Part shown: positions 11,762-23,550 of the stretch, piece by piece
How the letters are laid out: every line of letters begins with the position of its first letter
Position numbering within the stretch: the first letter of the stretch is position 1
NCBI GenBank assembly: GCA_021613335.1
Contig: JAJTWR010000332.1
Coordinates: 1,598,501-1,662,500 of the forward strand
From: Whitmania pigra
Taxonomy: Eukaryota; Annelida; Clitellata; Hirudinida; Haemopidae
DNA length: 64,000 nt
Reading direction: 5' to 3'
Program-made: the position numbers and the translations under genes
The notes under the pieces: model-generated
The model's database searches: none
Told to the model about the DNA's origin: nothing
Seen by the model: the letters and a program-made list of their open reading frames with translations, nothing else

Positions 11762-14700
11762 TTATTCGACAGGGAGAGGAGATAGCTTTTGAGCTGGAGA
11801 TGGTTTTTGGACTACTGGGGGGTCAAAGGCCTGAGCAAGACTTCTCAGTTTCAAAATTTCTTCGTGCTGCAACTCCACCAATTTATTCTTTTCTTGTAGT
11901 TCCATTTTCAGAGTTAGGCAGTTATTAATGTCTGCTTGATCACTGCTTATAAGGTGGTGTTTTTTCAATGGTGCCGATGAAGAGGCCCTTAAGGATGTCT
12001 TTATGGGGCTGAACGATTCAAGATTTTTCACTTTTGATCGTGCAAGCTTCAATTCGTGGCGAAGTTCGTTCACCTCTCTGATGAGTTTCATGTTTTGCTT
12101 CAAATACAAGTGTTGGCATTTATTTATGATTTATTTATTTATGATCGGCATGAAATCATATCAAAATTACTTAATATCGTGTTTCCCCGAAAATAAGACA
12201 ATATATTATATTAACTTTCCTCCAAAAGACATGCTAGGGCTTATTTCTGTCTTATATTTTCCTAATCAACAACTCATCAAAAAAAAATTTTCTTTAATTA
12301 TTAAGCTACAAGAGGCAATGAGCATAAATTTAATCATTTATTAGTAAAAGTAATATTTTACAAGAATGTTAAAAAACCCTTCAATCAGATTATAATTTTT
12401 AAATAAGTCAAACAAGTTTCTCATCCATGCTTGCACTTCTTAGCATTTCACTCATACACCTTTCAACTGAGGTCATTGTACTCTGGCCACCATCTGTGGA
12501 TTATTTGGATATCTAACTTAGTTTTTTTTAGAGAGAGCAATAAGAGACCATTGAGTCTTCTATGATTTCTTTCTTGTATTTGCTAGAATAGCTATCTCTT
12601 TTTGCACTCATCTTGCCATGAAATAACTATTAATGGTAAATCTTTTACACATAAGACACACTGAATTAAAAAGATTCATAAACTCAACCCGATGCAACTG
12701 TGTTCCAATTGGGTGTCTGTTTACCATATCTGCTTACCCTCTTATATTTCACATGCAAATACTTACAGTAATTATAATTTTAGTTATGCACACTATTATA
12801 TTAATATTTAACTAAAATTTTATTAATTTGAAATTAATAGCTTATAATTCAACATATTATTGTGTTATAACAGACCTACGGCACGATCGTAAATGCCAGC
12901 CGATGATCTTAACTAAGTCTTATTCTCAAGGAAACATAGTAGCTAGGAAAAATATGATTAACTAGTGAAAATATTTTCAAAAATTTCAACCTGCAAAATG
13001 CACATGTTTTCAGCCTTTTGGAAATCAGAATCCTTCTTGTTCTTTTTGATAAGTGAAGCCATAGATCTTTCCAAAAATTCTCTTTGCCTGGTGAAATCAT
13101 TTTGCTTACTTTCATTATTTTCCAAAGGCTCATCCTGCACATCAACATTTTGGAGTAAATATTAAAGGAGTAGTGAAAAAAATTAATGATATATTTTTAA
13201 CTTAAGCAACATCTATATCACATTAAGTGATTAAACATCTAGCTTAAATGCTGACACTGCTAACTATATCATCTTGTATGTGTTTTGCATGAATGGCAAC
13301 AAGAGAAGATTTGAGGAGTGCTGGATCTTGGATTTTTCCAACACAATGATAAATGTCTGTCTTGATCCTCTTCATCTTCATTTCCATGGAGTGAACCTAA
13401 TTTCAATTTTGATATAAAATATCTATCATATACTACAAAGCATATAATATTAATATTGTTGATATTTTTATTTCATGATTACATGCAAAATAAGTTGAAA
13501 ATTATATATTTCAAATTTAAATAAGCCAAAATACAGCAAAAGATGTTGTAATTGAAGCTTTATATCTGATTTAAACAACACCCAATGATGGCATTATGTG
13601 CAAAAGAGTGTGACACCTTTTGCCTTTCTTTAAGTATTTCTTTCTCAGTGGCTGCAAGTTTTTGTTTAGCATTGGTGAGATTCAGTTCGAGTTGAGAGTT
13701 TAATTTAGAGTGTTTATTAAGTTCCTCCTCCATCTGTCAACAAAAGCATTTCATGAAAATTATTACTGGAAAGTGTGTTAAAATATTTTCACTGTAACAA
13801 TCTGATGGAATGATAACAAAATCTTGAGCATTGGATATTGTGAAATGAATTACTGAATTAATTGTTTGTTGAGTAGTTTTTAAAAGTTATGTGAGGAATA
13901 GTTACTTGTTCTATTTGTTCTTCCATGGAGATTATTTTCTTTTCATTTGGTTCAACTTGACTTTTCAATTCATGAAGGTTGTAGTCCAGAACAAATTTAA
14001 ACTTTTCCAACTCTTGATTGATTTTTTTCAATTCATGGATCCTTTTTTCCTTTGAGTTAATATTTGAAGTTAATATTAGGAGCTATCAAATTTTTGCCAC
14101 TAAAATGAATTAATTTGATAAAGGAAAGTTGTAGACCTTATCTTGGATGGTATCATCTCTTTCTTGAATTTCCCTTTTTAGTGCTTTAATATCTCCCTCT
14201 AAATTGGTTATTGTTTGCTCTAACCTTTGAACTTCAATATTACTTTTTCTGACCTCTTCCTTTCCATCCTCAATCTCTTTCTTCAAACTCACAAATGCCT
14301 TACTCATGACTCCAACTTGACCCCTCAACTTGTCACACATTTCTGATTCAGCCTTCAACCTTTTATGAAATTGGCTTTTGGTTAAAACAATTTCAAGATC
14401 TGCATCCTCTTCTGTCTGCTGGATCATTTCTTCTACTTCACGTTCTTTCCTTTTTGATTCTTTATTCATCTGCCAGGAAATGAAGAACTCACATTTTGCA
14501 TATTTTTGAACATATTAAATGTTAATAACTAGTAAATATTCATGAACAAAATGCTTGGTTATATAAATTTTGATATTATGACCCACTTGATCAATCTGTT
14601 CTTTGAGAAGTTTTATCTTTCCTTCAAGAACCTGGGTGACCTCAGACACTTCTTTGTTTTTCTCTGTCTCTGCATCACTCATTTTTTTCTCATATTCATC

Positions 14701-17700
14701 TTGCATTTTCTGGCTCTTGTTTTGGAGTTCTTGGTATTTTTCATATTGCATCATCAACTTCTGGTTATTCTTTGATTCTAAAATTGTTTTATATAATTTG
14801 ACTCATGTTTTATTTTTAAAATTATTAATTAATTAATTATTAATAAATTATAAATATTATAAATAAATTTTATTTCTAGTGCTGGTAATTAGAAAAGTAA
14901 ATTTTAAAGATATTTTACAAGAACCATACCCGGATTTAGATCTCTGCCCTACCATACCAGATTACGACTGCTGAGACTCAATACTCTTGAACATACACGG
15001 CTTATCAGCGACCTATGCTTCTGCTATAAAATAGTTCACGGGCTTGTTCAGTGCACAATTCCGGAATTCCCTTCGTTTCTTACTTCAAGAACTCGCGGTC
15101 ATCTCCTTCGTCTACGACAAGAACAATGTTCCACCAAACACAGGCAACACTTCTTCATCAACCGAGTCGTCAAACCCTGGAACTCTCTACCCCCTGACAT
15201 CATTAATTCCTCAACATTTTCTCGCTTCAAATCCTGCCTGTCGCTCTTTAACCTCAATAATTACCTCCTAATTAAGTGATCACTTAACCTTCTTACCGTT
15301 GCACTCTGTTCTCGCGAACATCTAAAACCATTGTATATAATTGCGTAAGAGGTCATAGATGACCCTGCAATTTGTTTTGAAATAAAATAAATAAATAAAT
15401 AAATTAAAATGAACTTCAGTAACCAATTTCTTGGAGAAGTGCAGAATGACCAGAATTAATTTCTTTAACCTGATCTTCATGTCTTTTTAGAATCTTATCC
15501 TTTTCAACTTTGAGTGCCTTGATAAAATTAACATAAATAAGTATTTTTGCATATTTTTTAGTTGATCTTATGTTATTATACCAATGGGCATTTTTTTATC
15601 ACAAATACTTTATACATAAATAGTAAAAAACACAAATGCCAAGCAAGTCCAAACGATCAATAACCAACATGCTCATCTCCTGTGTGCCGCTTAGTAATCC
15701 AATTTTTTTTTCCATAAACTTTTGTAATTTTATAAACATATATCAGTTCTTTAAGTCTTAACTGATTTTATAGCTAAACCAAAGGCTAGTGTCCTGGATG
15801 GATAATTAGCTTGACCAGGATAGGCAAACAATTTATATTGAGCAATTTATTAAAATATGTAATATTTAATAATTGTTAAATAAATGGAATGAAATAAACT
15901 GAAGGAATTAAAACCTGATTTTTGTTTCTCATGGAATCCAATTCTGCAATGAACTTCTCAGTGAGCTCATTTATTTTCTCTTTAAAATTTGATTCGTGCA
16001 CTCTCAATTGGTAGTCATTTTCAAGTTTAAGTTCATCAACCCTCATTTTGAGGTCCCTAGTATTAGCATCCTGCAAATAAGTTTGCTATGTTTAACAAAT
16101 CTGCTGATGCAAATGGGCAAAAATTTGTAAATTCAGCGTGTTCGAAGAAGACAACTATGTTTTTTACATGGATTCAAAAAGAAAGATTTATCAAGTTCTT
16201 ATGATAGCTTAATGTATATTTGTTTAAAACAATTATGTTGCATTAAATTTTCTTAGTTAAAGTAATCAGAAAATGCTGTTGTAACCTTTTCTATAAGGTC
16301 TCCTTTAGAGATGAGAATTTCATCTGTATAAATGGTATCTTTTTTGAACTTTGAGCCTGCAAATTCATTCTGCAATTTCCAAAAGACGATTCCTCCATCT
16401 GATGAGGATGTCACTATGAACTGCTCGTCATGTGACATTTTAATCTAAAAAATCTTTTTGTTGAGCTTTCACCTTTTTCCATAACGAATGATATATTCAA
16501 GCAACCAATATCTTGGAGAAGTATGGAAATGGAAATATTGAGTGAATTTACTTTTTTTTATCTGATAAGCAGAGATTTATTGGACTGAAGGTTTAAAACT
16601 ATTTCTAATAAAAATTTTGTTTTGTTTTTTTGAATGTTTGCAAAATCAAGCACTTAACAGACAGCTAAGAGATGATAATCATTTTGACTGAGTGGACAGA
16701 ATCAATACTAATATTTAGTTATAATTCAATGAGAAATACCCCAGTAATGGCATCAGCATGGAGTATGCAGTCAGTTGAATCAGATGAACTGACAAGAGGA
16801 AATGTGAAGAACCTGATGAGGCCGGATGATGTACCGATGAACAATGACTTTCCTGACACTGATAATGAAGTTATGCTCTTGTCGCCAACATCTAATGTCC
16901 TTATGACCTGATAATAATAATTATCCTCGCATAGTATTTCGTTAATAATAAAAAAAATGTTATTATTAATAAACTGTTAATAAAAAATTAATTTAAAATA
17001 TTTGCATCTTTAAATATTGCTTATAAAATCTTCATAAGAACATCAATGAGTTGAGAGTTTGTAAAACTTGTGTTATTAAAACTATAATCCTCACTTGAGA
17101 GTCAACAATTTCCCTCAGCATCATATCAGAACCAACGGCATAAACCGACTTCCCGTCATTGGACATGGCCACGTCGTTGTAACTGCATGACTTTGTAATT
17201 ATTTCTCCTGTTCGACAGCCTGTCATCACCTTTATTGTTAAATTAAAGCAATTTGTTAGAATAATCTTAAAAACAGATTTCAAGTGCACAAGCTCTTCCA
17301 TTACCAATCAGTGAATAATTATTTGTATATAAACACTAACATTCCATTCATAGATAGCTCCATCAGCACTACATGACACCATCTTCATGTCATCCTTACT
17401 CCAAGTCATTCCTTTGATCTTTCCACTGTGTCCTTTCAGATTTGATACATTTTCAAATGTAGTAGTGGAAAATATAGATACAATGTTTCCATTGACAGCA
17501 GCAAAAAGATGGCCTCCATTACTGAAGCAGCACTGTCATTTTAACAAGGTTGTTATAAAATTATAAATCAATATTTACATTTCAAAACAGTGCATCATCC
17601 TTTGTGGTGAATAATCAACATGTTAAGTGACAGAGATCACAGCATGAAAACATGTAATAGGTATGGTTTGAACAAGATAACTGTTTAGGGCTCACCTTGT

Positions 17701-20700
17701 CACAGGATTTCATGGCAAATTCTTTCAAGATTCTCAAGTTGTCACTCATTATGCTCATAAATCTCAATTTGTCTGTAAAACCAACAAGAATGTGGTGTCC
17801 CAATGGATGGAGGGACACACTGTGTGCCTCTTCCAAAAACTCTGCACTCAACTCAAGGGTTCTAGATCAAATTTTGGATTTGCCAGGTTTATTGCTCATA
17901 TTGACTTGATCAGATCTTATCAATAAAATGAATTTGACTTACTTTTCCTCAAAGTTCCAAATCTTGACGAATCCATCCAGTGAACATGAAGCAACAATGG
18001 GCTTCCTCAAGCAAATATCAATGGCAGTCACTCGATCGGAGTGGAATGGATAGCACAAGAGTTTAAAGTTGCATTTGTCTATCTGAAAAAAAAATAATGT
18101 TTTGCATAGTGGCATAGACTTAAGCATCAGAGTGCTTTGTTAATTGTTCAGTTGAAAAAAAAAAGTGGGTCAGTTTGGAAAGGAATGAAGCTAAGTATGC
18201 ATAGATGTATGTTACAAATATATTATGACAGTTAAATTAAGATCCTCAATATTAATCATTACATCATCATAAAAATTGATAATTTCTTATTTATGTTGGA
18301 TTGTTAATTTATACTTTGTCAATCTCAGATGATTGAAGAGGAGCTGAAAAAATGTGATTCCTCGAAGTTGAGCAAATGATGGTCTCTTCTGAGGGACTCA
18401 AACTGAAACTTTTAATCCAATGCCTTCTCGTGCAGTTTGTCTTGTTATATGGAATCTGTGTATAAAAAAAAACAAAAAACAATAAACTAAATCATGATGA
18501 CAAAATTTTCTGCAATGAGAATTTACCACAATTTCTTTAACTCTCTTGAAATTAAAGCCTTCAATTCTTTCAAAAACAATAACTGATTCTCGACCAAAAC
18601 AAAATACAAATCCTTTTGAATAAGATGCCAAATTGGAAATGCAAGAGCTCTTCTCTTGTTCTTCAGTGCACTGACTAACATGTTTTAACATTGACAATAT
18701 TAATTTACAATTTCCTTCAGGATCAATTAGTTTTAAAATAATTTTTACTCATTATTCTCACAACTGCAACATTGGAAAGTAGCTGCTCATTGAATTACAT
18801 TGAAATAAATAGTTAATGAATAAATACGTTAGCAATGACTAGTTTTTACATTGCATCTAAATGTCCATCTTTTTCCAGACTTTCTGTCTTTTGTCGTCGC
18901 AAGATTTCTGCAGCATTCACTTCATGTTTGAATTCCTTCGCTCCAAAGAAGACAAGTTTTCCATGTTCTGAACCAACAACCAACTCATTTTCTGACAACC
19001 AGGTCTGAAGTTACAAACAAATACATCGAAGTTTCATTCACATTTATAAGACTTTAATTTTGTTCAACTATTCAAGTTGAATGTGCTTACTTTGGTTTAA
19101 CCATAGTATTGCCATTAATTTACAATAACTGAAGTGAAAATCGCAATAATAAAAGGAAATAATAAGAAATGTGCCAAAACTGAATAGCCAAACAAGTCAC
19201 TATTACTAATTATTATTATTTCCCATTACACAGTAATTGTTGACATTTTAATTAATATTTCACAAAACCTGACAGCAATAGTTGACATTCTCCAACTTAT
19301 GACTGGACAACTGCTTGAGTCCTGTGTCATCGTGCGTGAAGAATTTGACATGGCCGTGACATGTAACACTCAGCTGGGAATTGTCGTGCGGATTGAATGA
19401 GACCTTTAAGAGAATTTAAATGCAGATTGACTTTTAAATATTATGCTACAGTAAAACCCCTCTATAAAGAACATCTCTATAACTAAACCGCTTAACGGAC
19501 CCGGCCAAATCCTTATACTTTCTATGTTAAAAATATTCTCAACAACCAATCAACGAAAAGCATTTTGGTCCCCACATTGTTCAAACTCTTTCTATAATGA
19601 AAAATTTATTTTTTTTATTCTCTCCACACTTTTTAAAAACGTAAATTTCTATCTTAGAAAAATAGTTACATATTTTTAATTTACCATATTTACAATTCAG
19701 AAGCTTTTAAAACAAAGTTTGGTTCATTTTGCACTTTCACTATTTTGATTTTAAGGTATGTTATAGTTTTAACAATATTGTCCAAAATAAAAAAAAAAGA
19801 GAACAAACATAGAATTAAAAACAAAATTGAACTTTTTTAAAGATGTTGAACAAATCAAAAAAATATGTTTTGGTGCTCAGAACTAGGGCGACATTGCTAC
19901 AAAGTTTAAAATCAAGCCATCAACACATTCTAGAACTATTAAAACTAAAGAAAAAATTATAAAGGCTGAAGAAAATTATATCAGGCTTAAATTTAAACAA
20001 AAAAATTACAGACTTAACCAGATTTTAACTTTTTAATTTTTTGAAAAAATGTTCATGGTATTTTTTAATTCTTAAAATTGAATACGAAATAAAAGTTAAA
20101 ACTTATAAGAATCAACTGTTTTATTATCTGAATCAATTTAATAGCATATATAAAAACCTCCATATTTCTAAATTCTCTATAACAAATTACGATTTTTCTG
20201 GTCTCTTGCGATTTTATTATAGACTGCATATTCGTTTCATATAATTTTCACTATTATATTACTGTTACCGATGTAGACAAGATTGATAGCATTATTAGCT
20301 ATTAAAACATTATAAGGCTGCAATCAATACCTGGAAGACATGGAGAGGAACCTGTTGTGAAGCTGTTATCGTGATGGATGCACTCATCCTTGATTTCTCC
20401 CAGAACCAAATTTGAAGTGTCGATTCAGGATGTCCAAGGATGGCAGCAATAAGTTTTGAGTCCGAAGAAAAAGACAGCGAGACATATTCTTTGCATTGGA
20501 TGCTGTCAGAATTTGTCAGAACCTTTCTTTTCCTGAGAACACTCACGTCATAAATTGTTACTGATGGCTTTTCTCCTTTGTCAATATTTCCCCTTTCTGC
20601 CACTGCTAAATACCTCCTGTTTTTGCACAAGGTTTGTTATTACTTTTAAGAAGTTGAATTAATAAATTACGAACAAGTTAAATTTATTCAACCTATTTGG

Positions 20701-20886
20701 ACTTATAGCAATGATGCTGGCAGTTGATTTCTTTTCCAAAACTTGCAAGTATTTTTGATGTTTCTGATCAACATTATAAATAACACAGTTTGTCCCAAAT
20801 GGGTAAAGAATCGTATGCTCGTCCACAATCAAGACATTGTTTAATATATCGCTTCTTAATCCTAAAATAGATCGTAGTTCTGCCAT
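11762..20886 (-). CDS. CFAP57: Cilia- and flagella-associated protein 57 (WD-repeat + coiled coil)
   Basis: Axonemal protein of motile cilia; the Chlamydomonas FAP57 orthologue is needed for a subset of inner dynein arms. About 21 exons read in family order on the complement: ~20693-20886 (start [12 protein letters not shown]; an upstream in-frame Met lies at 20916), 20331-20616 ([10 protein letters not shown]), ~19270-19403, ~18866-19010, ~18519-18740, ~18310-18452, ~17940-18081 ([20 protein letters not shown]), ~17695-17870 ([18 protein letters not shown]), ~17339-17533 ([17 protein letters not shown]), ~17087-17230 ([15 protein letters not shown]), ~16733-16910, ~16286-16440; then coiled-coil exons ~15914-16072, 15424-~15520, ~14585-14780 ([20 protein letters not shown]), ~14137-14470 ([16 protein letters not shown]), ~13904-14060 ([14 protein letters not shown]), ~13612-13735, ~13265-13395, ~12970-13165 ([14 protein letters not shown]), and the last exon 11762-~12112 ([17 protein letters not shown]) ending in TAA. 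No break seen. Confidence 0.95.
14922..15410 (+). mobile_element. LINE 3' fragment in CFAP57 intron
   Basis: The plus strand encodes the C-terminal end of a non-LTR reverse transcriptase ([46 protein letters not shown] then stop) followed by a 3'UTR ending in (AAAT)n, the usual 3' tail of such elements. It is severely 5'-truncated and antisense to CFAP57. The tail ends roughly 15 nt from a CFAP57 splice donor (exon boundary 15424). Confidence 0.88.
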
Positions 20887-20916
20887 TTCAAATCTAATTT
20901 TCGGATCAGCCCTCAC

Positions 20917-21160
20917 TAATATCGTGCCAAACAGACTAGTTCAACTTGATTTGCAATAAATGTTGCCATGGAAACAGCAAGTGCTCGTGTAGCATCGAAA
21001 TTATATTTTATCGAAAAGTCAGTATTTTACGTCCAACTCATGTTTAAAAAAAATTTTTAAGAAACATGTTGAAATATGAAAATATAATTCTGAACACAGA
21101 AACAGCAACGACAACACACATAAATAGCTCTGAAAATGGCAATGTTTTAATACGGAAATA
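20917..21160. other. Intergenic, CFAP57 5' to hypothetical gene 3'
   Basis: Only about 245 bp separate the two same-strand genes, so the CFAP57 promoter must be compact or overlap the upstream gene's 3'UTR. No motif called. Confidence 0.5.
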
Positions 21161-22480
21161 TTAAAGATGTCGCGAATAATTGGAAGACCAGCTGACGGCA
21201 TCGCTTGTGGTTTGCAAAACTTTTGCAAGTGAACAGTAGTACCAGCTCTCCCGTCCTTTCATCAGGAAGACGTGCAGCTCTTCCTGGACTCTTTCCATCA
21301 CCTGCTGTGGATTTTTAATCGCCGTGGCAGAAATTAATTTTATGTCGATATTGAACTCTGATGCCTTCTTCAATTCTTCGTAAGGACATGAAGCCACGCC
21401 TATCTTGAATCTGTGAGACTTCACAGGCGAGCTGTTGCAACTGTTGCTGTCGGTAAAGACATACAGGTAATCCACAGAACTGTCGACGCTTTTCTCCTGC
21501 TCGAAGATTTCTCCGGCTTTTCCATTTTCGATTTCTTGAGTTACTTCGGCTGTAAAATTGGTTTCTGAATAAGAACTTGATGAACGCTTCTCAGAATCTT
21601 TGGAATTTTCATCCTCAAGGTTATCATTGTTATGTATGACTGTGGCGAAAGTGTTCCCAGAATTAATAAGCGGATCGATTAAACAGTTGCTATTTTGAGA
21701 GCTTGAATTGTCAGCATTCTCTTTTGGGAAATGATCTTCTTGTTTTAATTCTACAGTCACAAAGGGTCTACTGTTTATTTCAGTGTCCGACTTTAAGTTA
21801 TTTGCAACAGCGTCACTTTCAAAGAGATCTATTCTGCCAGTTTTCCTGAGTTTAATTGTTTTAAAATCTTCCACGAATTCTTGATTGTTTTCTTTTTCTG
21901 GACCAGGGCAAGAAATTCCTCTCTGAAAGCTTCTCAGCGGGAGATATCTTTCATCGCTTTGAACATTGGTGACATCGTTTTCTGTATTTTTGGCAGGAGA
22001 TGAAACACTCTTCATGGAAATTTTTGAACCATCAAAACTGCGGCAGTTGACAACTTTATCTTTCATTTGTCTCTCTTTTCTTACGACTTTTTCTGAGATA
22101 CCCTTTGTTGTCGGTGAACGACCTAATTCAATCCTTCTACTTATTTTCGTTTTGTTATGTGTCGAGGACTTTATTTTATTTACCTCTGCCTTCACTTCCT
22201 TTTCTAAATCGCTTAATTCACCATCAGACCAAAGAAAATCTTCTATGGGTCTGTTAATCCTCATCATAACTTTTTTTCCTACACCCAACTTGCTTAAGCC
22301 ATTCTTCCATGATGTGAAATTTGTCTCAGACTCACCTATTTCTTGGCTAAAAATCACTCCATTAAGTCCATTCTTAAAGAGAATCTTAATAAAAGATTTT
22401 GCGTCTCTCTGACAATATACAGGAAAACAAATGTTTTGATTTTCGCTAAAAGTTTTGATAATTATTTCATCAATATCCAT
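21161..22480 (-). CDS. Hypothetical protein with GIY-YIG/T5orf172-like C-terminus (439 aa)
   Basis: Single uninterrupted frame, ATG at 22480, stop at 21161, coding-like composition. I do not recognise the full-length protein. Residues 1-100 contain a compact region (KSFIKILFKNGLNGVIFSQE). Residues ~100-330 are Ser/Asn/Glu/Lys-rich and look disordered. The C-terminus (~337-425) resembles the GIY-YIG fold of the T5orf172/Mug113 type: YLYVFTD (~338), FKIGVAS (~358), KLISATAIKNP, VMERVQEELHVF (~394, with the conserved Glu/Leu-His pattern) and ESWYYCSL (~411). The Arg expected shortly after the second triad (as in dp..Rl) is not visible (SCPYEELKKA), so it may be non-catalytic. Fold assignment is by eye. 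It is close upstream of CFAP57 and divergent from E2F; neither tells its role. Confidence 0.7.
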   Translation of the reverse strand: MDIDEIIIKTFSENQNICFPVYCQRDAKSFIKILFKNGLNGVIFSQEIGESETNFTSWKNGLSKLGVGKKVMMRINRPIEDFLWSDGELSDLEKEVKAEVNKIKSSTHNKTKISRRIELGRSPTTKGISEKVVRKERQMKDKVVNCRSFDGSKISMKSVSSPAKNTENDVTNVQSDERYLPLRSFQRGISCPGPEKENNQEFVEDFKTIKLRKTGRIDLFESDAVANNLKSDTEINSRPFVTVELKQEDHFPKENADNSSSQNSNCLIDPLINSGNTFATVIHNNDNLEDENSKDSEKRSSSSYSETNFTAEVTQEIENGKAGEIFEQEKSVDSSVDYLYVFTDSNSCNSSPVKSHRFKIGVASCPYEELKKASEFNIDIKLISATAIKNPQQVMERVQEELHVFLMKGRESWYYCSLAKVLQTTSDAVSWSSNYSRHL

Positions 22481-23550
22481 TGTTTTGGCAACTTCCTGTT
22501 CCTCGGGCAGATTTCAATAAAAAGTAGCGGTGTTTCTTTCAAAAATAACGAGCTTGTTAATAAATGTTCTTCAGGCGACTTATGCTAAACAAACGATTTG
22601 CATTCCTTTGATTACTTTTTCTGAGGTTTTCATTCAAATCGCAAAACGATAACATCAAACGCTGACTTTAAAAAAGAGACAAAGGACCAGACAAGACCAA
22701 TAGATTTTCATGGAAAGCCCTTTGCTGTGATGCAAAACTGCGGACATCCGCAGCTGCATACATAAATTATGTTTATTTGCCTGACTCGAGTTCATGGTCA
22801 TCTTTGAACTTAAGTTAATTGAAAGTAGGTTGGTCTTAAGTCTATAAAATTGGGGATGAAGCGTCCCAGGTCGGCCAAGATACTTAATAGATCATGCGCT
22901 TCCTAAATTTGTAATGGCTTCATTATTTAAAGCAACACAAAGGGAATAATTTTCGATCAGCTAATAGTATATCTTGTGCATCTCTCTCTCTGTGATTGCC
23001 CGCTTTCCTTGATAATATTCTCGATTGGTTTTTTGTTACATCTACAGGGAATCATTACCAGGCCTCATTATTTAATGATTTAAATGCTTAAACATTTTAT
23101 TAATAGTTTTGTAATAAGAACTAACGTTTTTATGCATTTTAAAAGTTAAATAATCTAAATTATTTTTATATGCTTTGCTTTCCATTACATTGATCGCCTA
23201 TACCATTTCCCAGATGTTTATATTGACTTGAATATTATATCACATTTTTTGCTTTACATTTTTTAGATAATACATTCAACAAGAGTATTATTGCCAAATA
23301 TAGTTAGGTTTATAAGTAGTTATTTAAATAAACATCTGTTTAAAGGCAAGTATATCGCTCAACCCTATAAGATGTCGAGCATGCGCATCATGCGTGCTGG
23401 GTATTTTGTATCTTCAAATTTGATCGCTGTTCCCGATATTCGCGAATGGGACATGTAGCTAATTAATTAAAAGTTTATAGATATATTGGTGCGTTTAACT
23501 GATAACTGGAGGCTTTAATCGAACATCTGGAATTTTGAAGATTGATTGAT
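22481..23550. promoter_or_regulatory. Divergent intergenic region with E2F-like palindrome
   Basis: About 1.07 kb between the minus-strand hypothetical gene and plus-strand E2F; it must hold both promoters. ATTCGCGAAT at 23438-23447, about 105 bp before the E2F ATG, is a perfect 10-bp palindrome with the TCGCGA core seen in some E2F-bound promoters, which makes autoregulation possible. No TATA box is convincing in this AT-rich DNA. A (TCTC)n-like run lies near 22981. No repeat family recognised. Confidence 0.4.

Noticed and set aside
21966..22412. Plus-strand ORF of 148 aa
   Set aside because: Antisense shadow of the hypothetical gene at 21161-22480, low in typical coding features.
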